The notes under the pieces are model-generated. The model was not told where the DNA came from. It did no database searches and saw only the letters and a program-made list of their open reading frames with translations. A DNA stretch of 64,000 nucleotides from Staphylococcus succinus (lineage in GTDB: Bacteria; Bacillota; Bacilli; Staphylococcales; Staphylococcaceae): the NCBI RefSeq assembly GCF_029024945.1, contig NZ_CP118976.1, positions 2,232,001 to 2,296,000 of the forward strand, given 5' to 3'. Made by a program: the position numbers and the translations under genes. Positions 50,828-59,514 of the stretch are shown here, piece by piece; positions within the stretch are counted from its first letter, which is position 1; every line of letters begins with the position of its first letter.

Positions 50828-51706
50828 ATGACTGAATTTGACTTATCTACACGAGAGGGCCGTTGGAAGCATTTTGGTTCCGTGGACCCTATCGATGGTA
50901 CTAAACCAACAATAAAAGAAAAAATGAAAGATTTACAAAGCACACATAAAGACTTCTTATTTGAAATAGAAGAAGTTGGAATTAAAAACTTAGTATACCC
51001 AGTACTTTTAGATCGATTTCAAACTGCTGGTAACTTTAGTTTCTCTACCAGTTTAAATCAAGATGAAAAAGGCATTAATATGAGCCGTATCTTAGAAAGT
51101 GTTGAAAAACACTATAATAATGGTATTGAGTTGAATTTCGACACACTTTATCAATTATTACGTAGCTTACAAGACAGTATGAATCAAAATGCTGCAGGAC
51201 TAGATGTATCTGCAAAGTGGTTCTATGATCGCTATAGTCCAGTGACTCAAATCAAAGCAGTTGGCCATGCAGATGTTACGTATGGTTTAGCAATTGATAA
51301 AAAAGATGTAACGCGAAAAGAGATTACTATTGAAGCAGCTGTTACAACATTATGCCCTTGTTCGAAAGAAATAAGTGAGTATTCTGCACATAATCAACGC
51401 GGTATCGTCACTGTTAAAGCATATATTAATAAAAACGTTGCATTAACTGACGATTATAAAGATACAATTTTAGATGCTATGGAAGCAAATGCCAGCTCTA
51501 TTTTATATCCAATTTTAAAACGCCCAGATGAAAAGAGCGTTACAGAACGTGCCTATGAAAACCCAAGATTTGTAGAAGACCTTATCCGTTTGATAGCTGC
51601 TGATTTAGTCGGCTTTGAATGGATAGAAGGCTTTGACATCGAATGTCGAAACGAAGAATCTATTCATCAACATGATGCGTTTGCAAAATTAAAATACAGA
51701 AAATAA
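50828..51706 (+). CDS. folE2: GTP cyclohydrolase FolE2 (type IB)
   Basis: A 292-residue tunnelling-fold enzyme making dihydroneopterin triphosphate, the first step of folate synthesis. The metal-binding Cys is in TTLCPCSKEISEY, preceded by ITIEAAVT, and NQRGIVTVKAYI follows. The N-terminal FGSVDPIDGTKPTIKEKM is also typical. Unlike FolE, this form can work with manganese, and in several bacteria it is made under zinc limitation. It is the third gene of its operon, followed by a strong terminator. Confidence 0.95.
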   Translation: MTEFDLSTREGRWKHFGSVDPIDGTKPTIKEKMKDLQSTHKDFLFEIEEVGIKNLVYPVLLDRFQTAGNFSFSTSLNQDEKGINMSRILESVEKHYNNGIELNFDTLYQLLRSLQDSMNQNAAGLDVSAKWFYDRYSPVTQIKAVGHADVTYGLAIDKKDVTRKEITIEAAVTTLCPCSKEISEYSAHNQRGIVTVKAYINKNVALTDDYKDTILDAMEANASSILYPILKRPDEKSVTERAYENPRFVEDLIRLIAADLVGFEWIEGFDIECRNEESIHQHDAFAKLKYRK

Positions 51707-51714
51707 TTATTCAA

Positions 51715-51759
51715 AGTGTTAACATGAATCTACTAGATGTCTTGTTAACACTCTTTTTT
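51715..51759 (+). terminator. folE2 terminator
   Basis: Stem AGTGTTAACA / TGTTAACACT with an 18-nt loop and seven T residues. Confidence 0.85.
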
Positions 51760-51978
51760 TGCAAATTGCTAACTCATTATTCATACTTTTGCAGTTAGCT
51801 TCATTATTTTTTAAATTTCGTTAAAATATCCTACATAATTGCTTTAGAAACCTTTTATTTTTTAAAATTTTGCATATTAAATATTAAAATTTGCTAGTGT
51901 TATGTATGTAAAATTTATATTAAACTTATTATTATAAATTACCGTTAATTACAACATTTATACTTGTGGTGAATAATT

Positions 51979-52797
51979 ATGCTTGATTATCGTTTAAATA
52001 TATATAACAACGCAACTTCTCCTATCCATCGTCTACAAACAAATCATTTTTTAAATATTTACCTATTATTAGAAGGCACAATGACCTTACTACGCAATAT
52101 GAATTTTCAACAACTTACCTCAGGATATCTATTTTATGTTTATGATAGTGATGCTATCAGCGTATTATCCTTTGAAGGCACTCTTTTATGTTTATCTATA
52201 AATAATTACTATGTTTACAACACGTCGATGAATCAATCAACAATTAAAAAATTATTAAATACAGTTGATGCAGCTTATCTAAAGTCAAATTTTATTGATA
52301 TTATCTTTTCTATTATAAATGACTCTAATATTCAAACAGCAAAGCAATTAAATATGTTAAATCATATTAAAGTTCTATATGAAATGGACCCGGCATCAAC
52401 TGATGATAATACTTTGACTTTAATCAAAAATGTCACAGCATATATTAATGACAATAATCAATATCAACTAACTTGTCAGCATATTGCTAACACATTTTTT
52501 GTACAACCTAGCTATTTATCTCGTGAGTTTTCCATAATGATGCACTGCACACTTTCAAACTACATTATTGCTTCAAAAATTTATTTTTCAATTTGTGATT
52601 TATTAGAGGGATTATTACTAGAAACAATTTGGAAAAAATATCAATTTCAGTCTTACGAGGACTATGTATATCATTTTCAAACTATTACAGGAAATATTCC
52701 TAATAAAAAAATATTCAAACTTTTTAAATATGAAAATATAAACGCTTTGACTTTACGTCAACAACAAATACTTAAACAAATTCAAGTTAAGTTATAA
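51979..52797 (+). CDS. AraC-type regulator, divergent N-terminal domain
   Basis: A 272-residue protein. The N-terminal 150 residues are beta-rich and unassigned (LNIYLLLEGTMTLLRN, GYLFYVYDSDAISVL is like the cupin strands of AraC regulators). Residues 155-235 carry an AraC-like first HTH: NQYQLTCQHIANTFFVQPSYLSREFS, then LSNYIIASKIYFSICDLL. The second HTH is degenerate (YQFQSYEDYVYHFQTITGNIP). It is followed 19 nt later by a SarA-family gene, forming a two-regulator operon. The target genes are unknown. Codon use is AT-rich, as in its neighbours. Confidence 0.75.
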   Translation: MLDYRLNIYNNATSPIHRLQTNHFLNIYLLLEGTMTLLRNMNFQQLTSGYLFYVYDSDAISVLSFEGTLLCLSINNYYVYNTSMNQSTIKKLLNTVDAAYLKSNFIDIIFSIINDSNIQTAKQLNMLNHIKVLYEMDPASTDDNTLTLIKNVTAYINDNNQYQLTCQHIANTFFVQPSYLSREFSIMMHCTLSNYIIASKIYFSICDLLEGLLLETIWKKYQFQSYEDYVYHFQTITGNIPNKKIFKLFKYENINALTLRQQQILKQIQVKL

Positions 52798-52816
52798 ATT
52801 TACTGAGGTGATAAAC

Positions 52817-53149
52817 ATGAATACAATAGCTTATGAAGAAAAAAGACTTTTAATAAAAAAAGTTATAAAACAAAATTTAAGTCTCAATTTTTCAGAAATA
52901 ATAATTTTAGATAAATTACTTATGCTTGATAAAGAAAAAGTTGATTTATCCTTACTCAGGCAAGCATTAAAATTAACACACACACCTATTTCTACACAGC
53001 TTAACCACCTCATAGAACTTGGTTTCTTTAACAAATCGAGAGGTATCCAAGACGAACGCTGCATTTACTTGTTTGATATAAATCTAATTAAAATTAAAGC
53101 CACAATAGAACAATACCATGTTATCGTAAATTCAATCATTAACGCTTAA
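52817..53149 (+). CDS. SarA/MarR-family small regulator
   Basis: A 110-residue winged-helix protein of the Sar family. NLSFxE-like NLSLNFSEIIILDKL opens the domain, LTHTPISTQLNHLIELGFF is the recognition helix, and the wing holds the RGIQDERCIYLF version of the DER motif seen in SarA. ATG 52817 follows GAGGTG. It is co-transcribed with the AraC-type gene. It is not one of the Sar paralogues I can name from S. aureus. Confidence 0.75.
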   Translation: MNTIAYEEKRLLIKKVIKQNLSLNFSEIIILDKLLMLDKEKVDLSLLRQALKLTHTPISTQLNHLIELGFFNKSRGIQDERCIYLFDINLIKIKATIEQYHVIVNSIINA

Positions 53150-53174
53150 ATAAAATTGATTCTTCATAAATAAA

Positions 53175-53220
53175 AACTGGAAAACCCCTTACAATATGTA
53201 CTAGGGATTTTCCAGTCTTT
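53175..53220. terminator. Bidirectional terminator
   Basis: Stem ACTGGAAAA..CCC / GGG..TTTTCCAGT between the Sar-like gene and azo1. Confidence 0.8.
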
Positions 53221-53249
53221 AATTATTTCTCGTCATTGGACAAAAAACT

Positions 53250-53816
53250 TTATTTTAGATGTTCGTATGGGCTATTTTTCACAAATGAAATGATTTGGTC
53301 TACGAATAATTTTGAGCGTAATTGGAATTCATTGTTATCTAAATATAAAGTACCATCTTCTAATTTATTATAATCTGTATCGTGCGTAGCAATTTGTGTT
53401 GGAACAGCAATTCCAAGCAATGTACGAACGATAAGACGTAAATGAGATAGTGGTTCTGAACTTACGATACCACCACTATTACAAACAAGACCTACTGGCT
53501 TCATCTTGAAGTCATCCATTGTTAAGTGGTCTAAAGCATTTTTTATAATACCGGAGTAAGAGCCATGATAGTTTGGCGTACCAATAACAAAGAAGTCTGC
53601 TTCTCTAGCTTTAGTTTGTAATGCTTCAATATTTTCTTTATAGGTCTCACTAGGATGGGACGCACCTGAAACATCTAATTGATGGATGGGACGTTCAGCT
53701 AAATCAAAAATCTCCGCTTCAAATTCATGTTCTTCGAAATGCCCTTTTAAAAAATGTGCTAATGCAGTTGTATTCGAACCGATTTTCGCACTACCTACGA
53801 TTATTAAGCCTTTCAT
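53250..53816 (-). CDS. azo1: FMN-dependent NADPH azoreductase
   Basis: A 188-residue flavodoxin-fold reductase closely similar in length and sequence to S. aureus Azo1. The phosphate loop is GSAKIGSNTTAL, the flavin contact GTPNYHGSYSGIIKNALDHL, and the C-terminus SFVKNSPYEHLK is nearly the same as the S. aureus end I recall. It reduces azo dyes and probably quinones as natural substrates. GAGGTGA precedes the ATG, and a HAD gene is upstream on the same strand with 21 nt between, so an operon is likely. Confidence 0.9.
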   Translation of the reverse strand: MKGLIIVGSAKIGSNTTALAHFLKGHFEEHEFEAEIFDLAERPIHQLDVSGASHPSETYKENIEALQTKAREADFFVIGTPNYHGSYSGIIKNALDHLTMDDFKMKPVGLVCNSGGIVSSEPLSHLRLIVRTLLGIAVPTQIATHDTDYNKLEDGTLYLDNNEFQLRSKLFVDQIISFVKNSPYEHLK

Positions 53817-53837
53817 TTATTCATTCACCTCATATTA

Positions 53838-54707
53838 TTATTCATTATTTTCTTTAAGTAATTTCATAATGGCTTTCCCTACACCACTTTGTTCATTTGT
53901 ATCTGTTACATATTTTGAAACTTCTTTAACTTCTGAAGTCGCATTGTCCATTGCTACAGAATAACCAACACGTTCTAGCATAGATATATCGTTCAAATTA
54001 TCGCCTATTGCCATAACATTTGTCATATCAATATTAAGACGCTCTGCAATGGTTGTTAATGCAATGCCTTTTTGTGCATCCGCATGTGTAATTTCAATAT
54101 TGCCTCTTGATGATGAAGAAATCGCAAGACTTTCTGATTCTGCTAATTTTTTACTCATACGATCAATTTTTGTTAAATCACTGTCAAAAGCAAGTATTTT
54201 CATAACGATTTCGCCTGGTGTATTTTCTATTTTGTCATAGTTATCTACAACTTTTAAAGTGCCATTATCTATACGTTTTTGAATACCGCTTTTTATTTTT
54301 TCTACATCTGCTGTTTGACCTGCACGTTCTGCAATATCAATATATATCTCTAAATCTCGTTGAGGATTTTCTGTATAGATACCTAAGTTGGTATAAATTT
54401 GATAATAAACGTTTTCGCTAGCAAGTTCATTTGTAACTCTATTGATAAGCTCACGGTTTAAATTAGATGTACTCATGATATTAAATGATTCGTCTCTGAC
54501 TTCAGCACCATTCAAACATATATACGGCACTTTTAAATCTGTTTGGTTAATCGGCGTGTTGGCTTCATAAAAAGCACGACCTGTAGCTATAACTACAGTA
54601 ATTCCTTGAGATTGTGCATATTGGATTGCTTGAATATTTTCTTCTGATATTTCATGTGCTGCATTTAATAAAGTACCATCCATATCTGTCGCAATTAAGT
54701 TAATCAT
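53838..54707 (-). CDS. Cof-type HAD phosphatase
   Basis: A 289-residue HAD hydrolase of the Cof/YidA subfamily (IIB). Motif I is IATDMDGTLLN, motif II in VVIATGRAF, the Lys of motif III near ADAQKGIAL, and motif IV AIGDNLNDISMLE. These enzymes dephosphorylate sugar phosphates, flavin or pyridoxal phosphates. A flavin-related role would fit the azo1 neighbour but is speculation. GAGGAG precedes the start. Confidence 0.88.
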   Translation of the reverse strand: MINLIATDMDGTLLNAAHEISEENIQAIQYAQSQGITVVIATGRAFYEANTPINQTDLKVPYICLNGAEVRDESFNIMSTSNLNRELINRVTNELASENVYYQIYTNLGIYTENPQRDLEIYIDIAERAGQTADVEKIKSGIQKRIDNGTLKVVDNYDKIENTPGEIVMKILAFDSDLTKIDRMSKKLAESESLAISSSSRGNIEITHADAQKGIALTTIAERLNIDMTNVMAIGDNLNDISMLERVGYSVAMDNATSEVKEVSKYVTDTNEQSGVGKAIMKLLKENNE

Positions 54708-54807
54708 TCGTTCTCCTCATTTCCTACTATGATCAATAATACAAATTGAATTACACATCATTCTCATTTGCCATAATTTTGTAACATATTCATATTCTAC
54801 CAAATGT

Positions 54808-55299
54808 TCACTCATTTGTATTATCCGCTGTTTGATTGATTTTTTTATTTTTCCTAATATTTTTGAAGAAATTTTTTAATAATTGTCCACATTCTTCTTC
54901 TAAAACACCTGTTTTTACTGTTGCACGATGATTGAATCTAGATTCTTGTAAGAGGTCCATCAGGCTTCCTGCACATCCACCTTTTGGATCTTTAGCGCCG
55001 TATACTACATGTGGAATCCGACTCATAACAACTGATCCTGCACACATCACACAAGGTTCTAAAGTGACATATAATGTACAATCTTCTAATCTCCAATTTC
55101 CACACAAAGCCGCTGCTTTTTGAATTGCTATATGTTCAGCATGTGCCGTTGGATCTTGCAGTGATTCACGCAAATTATGCGCTCGAACAATTACTTCTTC
55201 CTCTTTAACTATGACTGCCCCAATCGGTACTTCACCAATGGCCCCTGCCTTTTCAGCTTCAGCAATCGCAATTTTCATATAAAATTGATCTCTTGTCAT
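54808..55299 (-). CDS. tadA: tRNA-specific adenosine deaminase TadA
   Basis: A 163-residue zinc deaminase that makes inosine at the wobble position of tRNA-Arg(ACG). The zinc and catalytic residues are in TAHAEHIAIQ and LEPCVMCAGSVVMSR. The C-terminal LLKNFFKNIRKN helix is also typical. The start at 55299 follows GAGGTG with 8-nt spacing. It is divergent from the deoxynucleoside kinase pair with a short shared promoter region. Confidence 0.93.
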   Translation of the reverse strand: MTRDQFYMKIAIAEAEKAGAIGEVPIGAVIVKEEEVIVRAHNLRESLQDPTAHAEHIAIQKAAALCGNWRLEDCTLYVTLEPCVMCAGSVVMSRIPHVVYGAKDPKGGCAGSLMDLLQESRFNHRATVKTGVLEEECGQLLKNFFKNIRKNKKINQTADNTNE

Positions 55300-55361
55300 G
55301 TGTCTCACACCTCACATATGGTACAATACTTATTGTCTATTTTAACATTGGAGCGGTAAAT

Positions 55362-55979
55362 ATGAAAAAACCTTTTATAGCTGTAGAAGGCCCGATTGGT
55401 GTCGGCAAGTCTTCTCTAGCAGATAAACTTAGTCAATCTTACAACTACTATCACGAAAAAGAAATTGTTAATGAAAATCCTTTTTTATCTGATTTTTATG
55501 AAGATATTTCTAAATGGAGTTTTCAAACGGAAATGTTCTTTTTATGTAATCGTTACAAACAATTTCAAGATATTGCAACCTTGCATTCAGGTATTGTAAG
55601 CGATTATCACATTTATAAAAATAAAATTTTTGCACACAATACACTCACACATACAGAATATAATAAATTTTCAAGAATCTATGATATTTTAACCGAAGAT
55701 TTAGAAATGCCCAATATCATCATTTTTTTAGATGCAGATTTAGAAGTTTTAAAAGCGCGTATTGCACACCGTAATCGTAGTTTTGAACATCAAATTGAAG
55801 ATAATTACTTACTAAATTTAAAACGTGATTACAACGCTTATTACCAGTCATTAAAAAATGATGGTGAACGCGTCATGCGCATCGATACAACCCATCTTGA
55901 TTTTGTAAAACATAATGATGATTATCAATATATTTTAAATTTATTACAATCCCTAATTGGAGGAAAAATTCATGAATAA
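55362..55979 (+). CDS. dgk: Deoxynucleoside kinase (deoxyguanosine kinase type)
   Basis: A 205-residue P-loop kinase of the dNK family for salvage of purine deoxynucleosides. The Walker A is VEGPIGVGKSSL, followed by ENPFLSDFYEDISKWSFQTEMFFL; the DRS-like motif reads SDYHIYKNKIF, and the lid is RIAHRNRSFE. B. subtilis and Mycoplasma relatives occur as a dgk-dck pair, as here. ATG 55362 follows GGAGCGG. The stop overlaps the next gene by 8 nt. Confidence 0.88.
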   Translation: MKKPFIAVEGPIGVGKSSLADKLSQSYNYYHEKEIVNENPFLSDFYEDISKWSFQTEMFFLCNRYKQFQDIATLHSGIVSDYHIYKNKIFAHNTLTHTEYNKFSRIYDILTEDLEMPNIIIFLDADLEVLKARIAHRNRSFEHQIEDNYLLNLKRDYNAYYQSLKNDGERVMRIDTTHLDFVKHNDDYQYILNLLQSLIGGKIHE

Positions 55980-56634
55980 ATATGGTATCCCTCAAGATGC
56001 TGTGATTACGATTGCTGGCACAGTTGGTGTAGGTAAATCAACCTTAACAAGTGCTTTAGCCGACCGTTTAAACTTTAGAACATCATTTGAAAACGTTGAC
56101 CACAATCCCTATTTAGATAAATTTTATAATGATTTTGAGCGATGGAGTTTTCATTTACAAGTTTACTTCTTAGCAGAACGCTTCAAAGAACAAAAACGTA
56201 TGTTTGAATACGGTGGCGGCTTTGTACAAGATCGTTCTATTTACGAAGATGTCGATATCTTTGCAAAAATGCATGAAGAACAAGGCACGATGACGCCTGA
56301 AGACTTCAAAACATACTCAGAATTATTTAATGCGATGGTTATGACACCTTATTTTCCAAAACCAGACGTCTTAATCTATTTAGAGTGTGACTATGATGAA
56401 GTGATTGATCGTATAAACCAACGCGGTCGCCAGATGGAAATTGAAACTGAGCCTGAATATTGGAAGAAATTATTCAAACGCTACGATGACTGGATTAGTG
56501 AATTCAATGCATGTCCTGTTGTACGTGTTAATATTAATGAATATGATTTACATGATGATCCAGACTCATTAGATCCTATCATTGATAAAATCAGTCGTAT
56601 TATTGAAGCTTATCGCAAGGTCGACCAACGTTAG
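55972..56634 (+). CDS. dck: Deoxynucleoside kinase (deoxyadenosine/deoxycytidine kinase type)
   Basis: A 220-residue P-loop kinase, paralogous to the upstream gene. The Walker A is IAGTVGVGKSTL, followed by DHNPYLDKFYNDFERWSFHLQVYFL; the catalytic/base-binding motif is VQDRSIYEDV, and the lid is INQRGRQ. It should phosphorylate deoxyadenosine and deoxycytidine. ATG 55972 is preceded by TTGGAGG within the end of dgk, showing translational coupling. Confidence 0.88.
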   Translation: MNKYGIPQDAVITIAGTVGVGKSTLTSALADRLNFRTSFENVDHNPYLDKFYNDFERWSFHLQVYFLAERFKEQKRMFEYGGGFVQDRSIYEDVDIFAKMHEEQGTMTPEDFKTYSELFNAMVMTPYFPKPDVLIYLECDYDEVIDRINQRGRQMEIETEPEYWKKLFKRYDDWISEFNACPVVRVNINEYDLHDDPDSLDPIIDKISRIIEAYRKVDQR

Positions 56635-56680
56635 TCACTTTGACTAATCAAAAAATCTCGAATTATCCACACTCTTTAGC

Positions 56681-56718
56681 AGAGTCCTATTAGAACATTA
56701 AATTCTGATAGGACTCTT
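56681..56718. terminator. Bidirectional terminator
   Basis: Stem AGAGTCCTAT..TAGAA / TTCT..ATAGGACTCT between dck and the convergent 129-residue gene. Confidence 0.75.
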
Positions 56719-56740
56719 ATTGTATTTAATGATTTAATAT

Positions 56741-57130
56741 CTACTCGATGTGACTACGATAAATAATCTTTTCTATCTCATCATCTGTTACATATTTACT
56801 ATAATAATCTTCATCGGTTTGTTCTAAACCAAATGTACTTGCCTTATCTTGATCTTCCGTGCCTATATAGAGTTGACCTTCTGTATCTTGATATAAGTCA
56901 AAAATAGCACCTTCATATCTTGCTTCTTGATACAATGCGTATAGTTCGTCTAAATCATCTCTTGCAACACGCTTGAAATATAATGTGTGTGCAGATGTGT
57001 TTGTCGTTTGTGCTTCAAAACCTTTTTCTAGTGCTTCGGCATCCTCAGTTACTAACACCACTTCATTGCTAATAATCTCAACTACTTTATATGTGTCTCC
57101 CTGATAAGTTGCATATTTACCATCTATCAT
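56741..57130 (-). CDS. Conserved hypothetical protein (129 residues)
   Basis: Not recognised as a named family. An acidic, soluble protein: the N-terminal half is beta-rich (GKYATYQGDTYKVVEIISNEVVLVTED split by polar turns) and the C-terminal half is acidic with many Tyr, ending DDEIEKIIYRSHIE. AGGTGATCAA precedes the start. Similar small acidic proteins occur near the deoxynucleoside kinase pair in other staphylococci as I recall, but no function is known to me. Confidence 0.7.
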   Translation of the reverse strand: MIDGKYATYQGDTYKVVEIISNEVVLVTEDAEALEKGFEAQTTNTSAHTLYFKRVARDDLDELYALYQEARYEGAIFDLYQDTEGQLYIGTEDQDKASTFGLEQTDEDYYSKYVTDDEIEKIIYRSHIE

Positions 57131-57212
57131 TTGATCACCTCAATGCTATTATTAAATATAAAAAAATCATAATATACGTTATGTATATTATGACATAATT
57201 TGAGCGCGCCGC

Positions 57213-57905
57213 CTATTGATTTAATATACCTATAACATCATTCGCAGTTGCGACAACGTGATCAGCTTTATCAAATTCGTGTTCTAAACCAACACCAGTC
57301 AATACTGCAATAGATAGACCTAAATTGGCATTTATCCCTGTTTGTATATCATTTGCAGTATCACCTACAATCGTTACATCGCGTGGAGCTACTTTATAAT
57401 TATTAAATAATGGATTTAACACTTCTGGATTTGGTTTTTCAACAGCATCAGCTTCAGTAGAAATAATAACATCAAAAAACTGACTAAAATTTGTAGCTTC
57501 TAAAAATTGTTGTACGCCTTTGTTAGAGTCACTTGTAACGATACCCATTTTATAACCTTGATTTTTCAATGTTGCTAATGTTTCATCAATGCCTTCTACA
57601 ACAACATTTTCAGGAATTCGATTATCAACGAGTGTTTGACTTCTATTTTGTGCCCATTTGGTAACATCTTGATTAGCAATTTCGCAAAATGCTTGCACCA
57701 TTTCATCTAATGCACCTGAGGCCATAATTGTACCAGGCTGTATCTCCCCATCTATAATGCCTAAATGCGTATATCCTGCTTCAACATCCTTGATATCTTC
57801 TTGATAAGTTGTCATAAAGTCATCTACTAACTGTAAACCAATCTTCATCCAACTACGATCAAAATATATTAATGTTCCATCTTTATCAAATAAAATCCAC
57901 TTCAT
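57213..57905 (-). CDS. HAD family phosphatase (phosphoglycolate phosphatase-like)
   Basis: A 230-residue HAD subfamily IA hydrolase. Motif I is ILFDKDGTLIYFD, motif II MGIVTSDSN, the motif III Lys in VEKPNPEVL, and motif IV IVGDTANDIQTG. ATG 57905 is chosen; GGAG lies 11 nt upstream, while the GTG three codons earlier is too close. The substrate is unknown. It is monocistronic. Confidence 0.85.
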   Translation of the reverse strand: MKWILFDKDGTLIYFDRSWMKIGLQLVDDFMTTYQEDIKDVEAGYTHLGIIDGEIQPGTIMASGALDEMVQAFCEIANQDVTKWAQNRSQTLVDNRIPENVVVEGIDETLATLKNQGYKMGIVTSDSNKGVQQFLEATNFSQFFDVIISTEADAVEKPNPEVLNPLFNNYKVAPRDVTIVGDTANDIQTGINANLGLSIAVLTGVGLEHEFDKADHVVATANDVIGILNQ

Positions 57906-58095
57906 TGTTCGCACAGCTCCTATGTATTAACTATCTATTAGATTTATCACCATATTATATTTTAATATAAACTAGTAAAGCGAAACAAATAATGGAACTG
58001 AAAGTCATTTAATTTCAATATTTAGGCAATATTCGTATCATTAAATTGCTCTTAAGCAGTACTTTATCCTATTTGTTTTATCAATTCCAAATATC

Positions 58096-58136
58096 AAAAA
58101 AAACTTCAACCATCACATAATGGTTGAAGCTTTTTT
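58096..58136 (-). terminator. ilvE terminator
   Basis: Stem CTTCAACCAT / ATGGTTGAAG with long A/T runs on both sides. Confidence 0.85.
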
Positions 58137-58151
58137 GTATAAAATATCCAA

Positions 58152-59228
58152 TTAATATCTAGGTACTACAACTCTCCATCCTTGAGGGTCTTCAAGTTTA
58201 CCACTTTGGATACCAACATAATTATCATATAATTTTTGAGTAACTTCACCAGTTTCATTATTGTTAATTACGATTTCAGTGCCACCGTATTTCAATTGAC
58301 CTACTGGAGATATAACCGCAGCAGTACCTGTACCAAACACTTCTGTAAGGGCGCCTGTATTATGTGCTTCAATTAGTTCATCAATAGATACACGACGTTC
58401 TTCAACTTCATATCCTAATTCTTTTGCTAATTCAATGATAGTCTTACGTGTAATACCAGGCAAGATACTACCATTCAATTCTGGTGTGACAAGTTTGCCA
58501 TTCTCTACGAAGAAGATATTCATACTACCTACTTCTTCTACATATTTCTGTTCCACACCATCTAACCATAATACTTGGTCGTAACCTTGGGCAGCTGCAT
58601 TTGTTTGAGCAAGTAAACTTGCCGCATAGTTCCCAGCAACTTTCGCGTGACCAACACCTCCACGAACTGCACGTACATATTCATCTTCAACGTAGATTTT
58701 CGTTGGTGTTAATGATGCACCACCATAGTATGATCCTGATGGCGATAAAATAATTAATAGTTTATATGAAGCAGATGGACGAACGCCTAAAATACCTTCT
58801 GTAGCAAAAACATATGGTCTTATATAGAGAGATTGGCCTTCACCTTCTGGTACCCAATCGCGTTCGATATCAACAAGTTGTTTCAATCCTTCTAAGATTT
58901 GTTCTTCATCTACTTGTGGCATATCTAAACGTGCTAGTGAATGGTTTATACGTTTAAAGTTTTCAGATGGGCGGAATAAATCAATTTCATCATTATGTTT
59001 ATAAGCCTTTAACCCTTCGAATACAGACTGGCCATAATGGATAGCTTGTGCTGCTGGAGAAATTTCAATCGGACCATAAGGTACAATTTTTAAATCATGC
59101 CATCCTTGGTCAATATCATAGTCGAAACTTAGCATATAATCTGTGAAATATTTTCCGAAACCTAAATCAGTTGGATCCGGTTTCTCTTTTAGGTTTTCAC
59201 GTTGTTCAAATTCAATTTTTTCTGACAT
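58152..59228 (-). CDS. ilvE: Branched-chain amino acid aminotransferase
   Basis: A 358-residue fold-type IV PLP enzyme transferring amino groups between glutamate and branched 2-oxo acids. It feeds both synthesis and, in staphylococci, branched fatty acid precursors. The PLP Lys is in GHAKVAGNYAASLLAQ, and other motifs are GQSVFEGLKAY, PYVFATEGILGVRPS and VEEVGSMNIFFV. The start at 59228 follows GGGAGGA. A CodY-like sequence lies about 70 nt upstream. Confidence 0.96.
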   Translation of the reverse strand: MSEKIEFEQRENLKEKPDPTDLGFGKYFTDYMLSFDYDIDQGWHDLKIVPYGPIEISPAAQAIHYGQSVFEGLKAYKHNDEIDLFRPSENFKRINHSLARLDMPQVDEEQILEGLKQLVDIERDWVPEGEGQSLYIRPYVFATEGILGVRPSASYKLLIILSPSGSYYGGASLTPTKIYVEDEYVRAVRGGVGHAKVAGNYAASLLAQTNAAAQGYDQVLWLDGVEQKYVEEVGSMNIFFVENGKLVTPELNGSILPGITRKTIIELAKELGYEVEERRVSIDELIEAHNTGALTEVFGTGTAAVISPVGQLKYGGTEIVINNNETGEVTQKLYDNYVGIQSGKLEDPQGWRVVVPRY

Positions 59229-59298
59229 GATGATTTCCTCCCAATGCAATTTTAAGTATTTATATTAAATTATACCAATATGAGAACTTCTGTTCAAT

Positions 59299-59313
59299 AA
59301 TTTTCAAACAATT
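59299..59313 (-). promoter_or_regulatory. CodY-box-like sequence upstream of ilvE
   Basis: AATTTTCAAACAATT matches 13 of 15 positions of the CodY consensus AATTTTCWGAAAATT. AT-rich DNA makes chance matches common, so this is only a candidate. Confidence 0.35.
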
Positions 59314-59441
59314 TAAAATATATCAACAATACAATTTACTACTATTGAACAATGCTCCAATTAATTTAAGCAATACTATTCCTATTTAAGCTTTTATAAT
59401 TACATGCTCTTCTATAAAATATAATGCTCATATAAATGTAT

Positions 59442-59481
59442 AAAAATCTGTCTAACATTTAAAAGTTAGACAGATTTTTTA
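59442..59481 (-). terminator. Terminator of the threonine dehydrogenase gene
   Basis: Stem AAAAATCTGTCTAAC / GTTAGACAGATTTTT with an 8-nt loop. Confidence 0.85.
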
Positions 59482-59514
59482 TTTATGATTAGTCAGCTAT
59501 TTAATATATTGATA

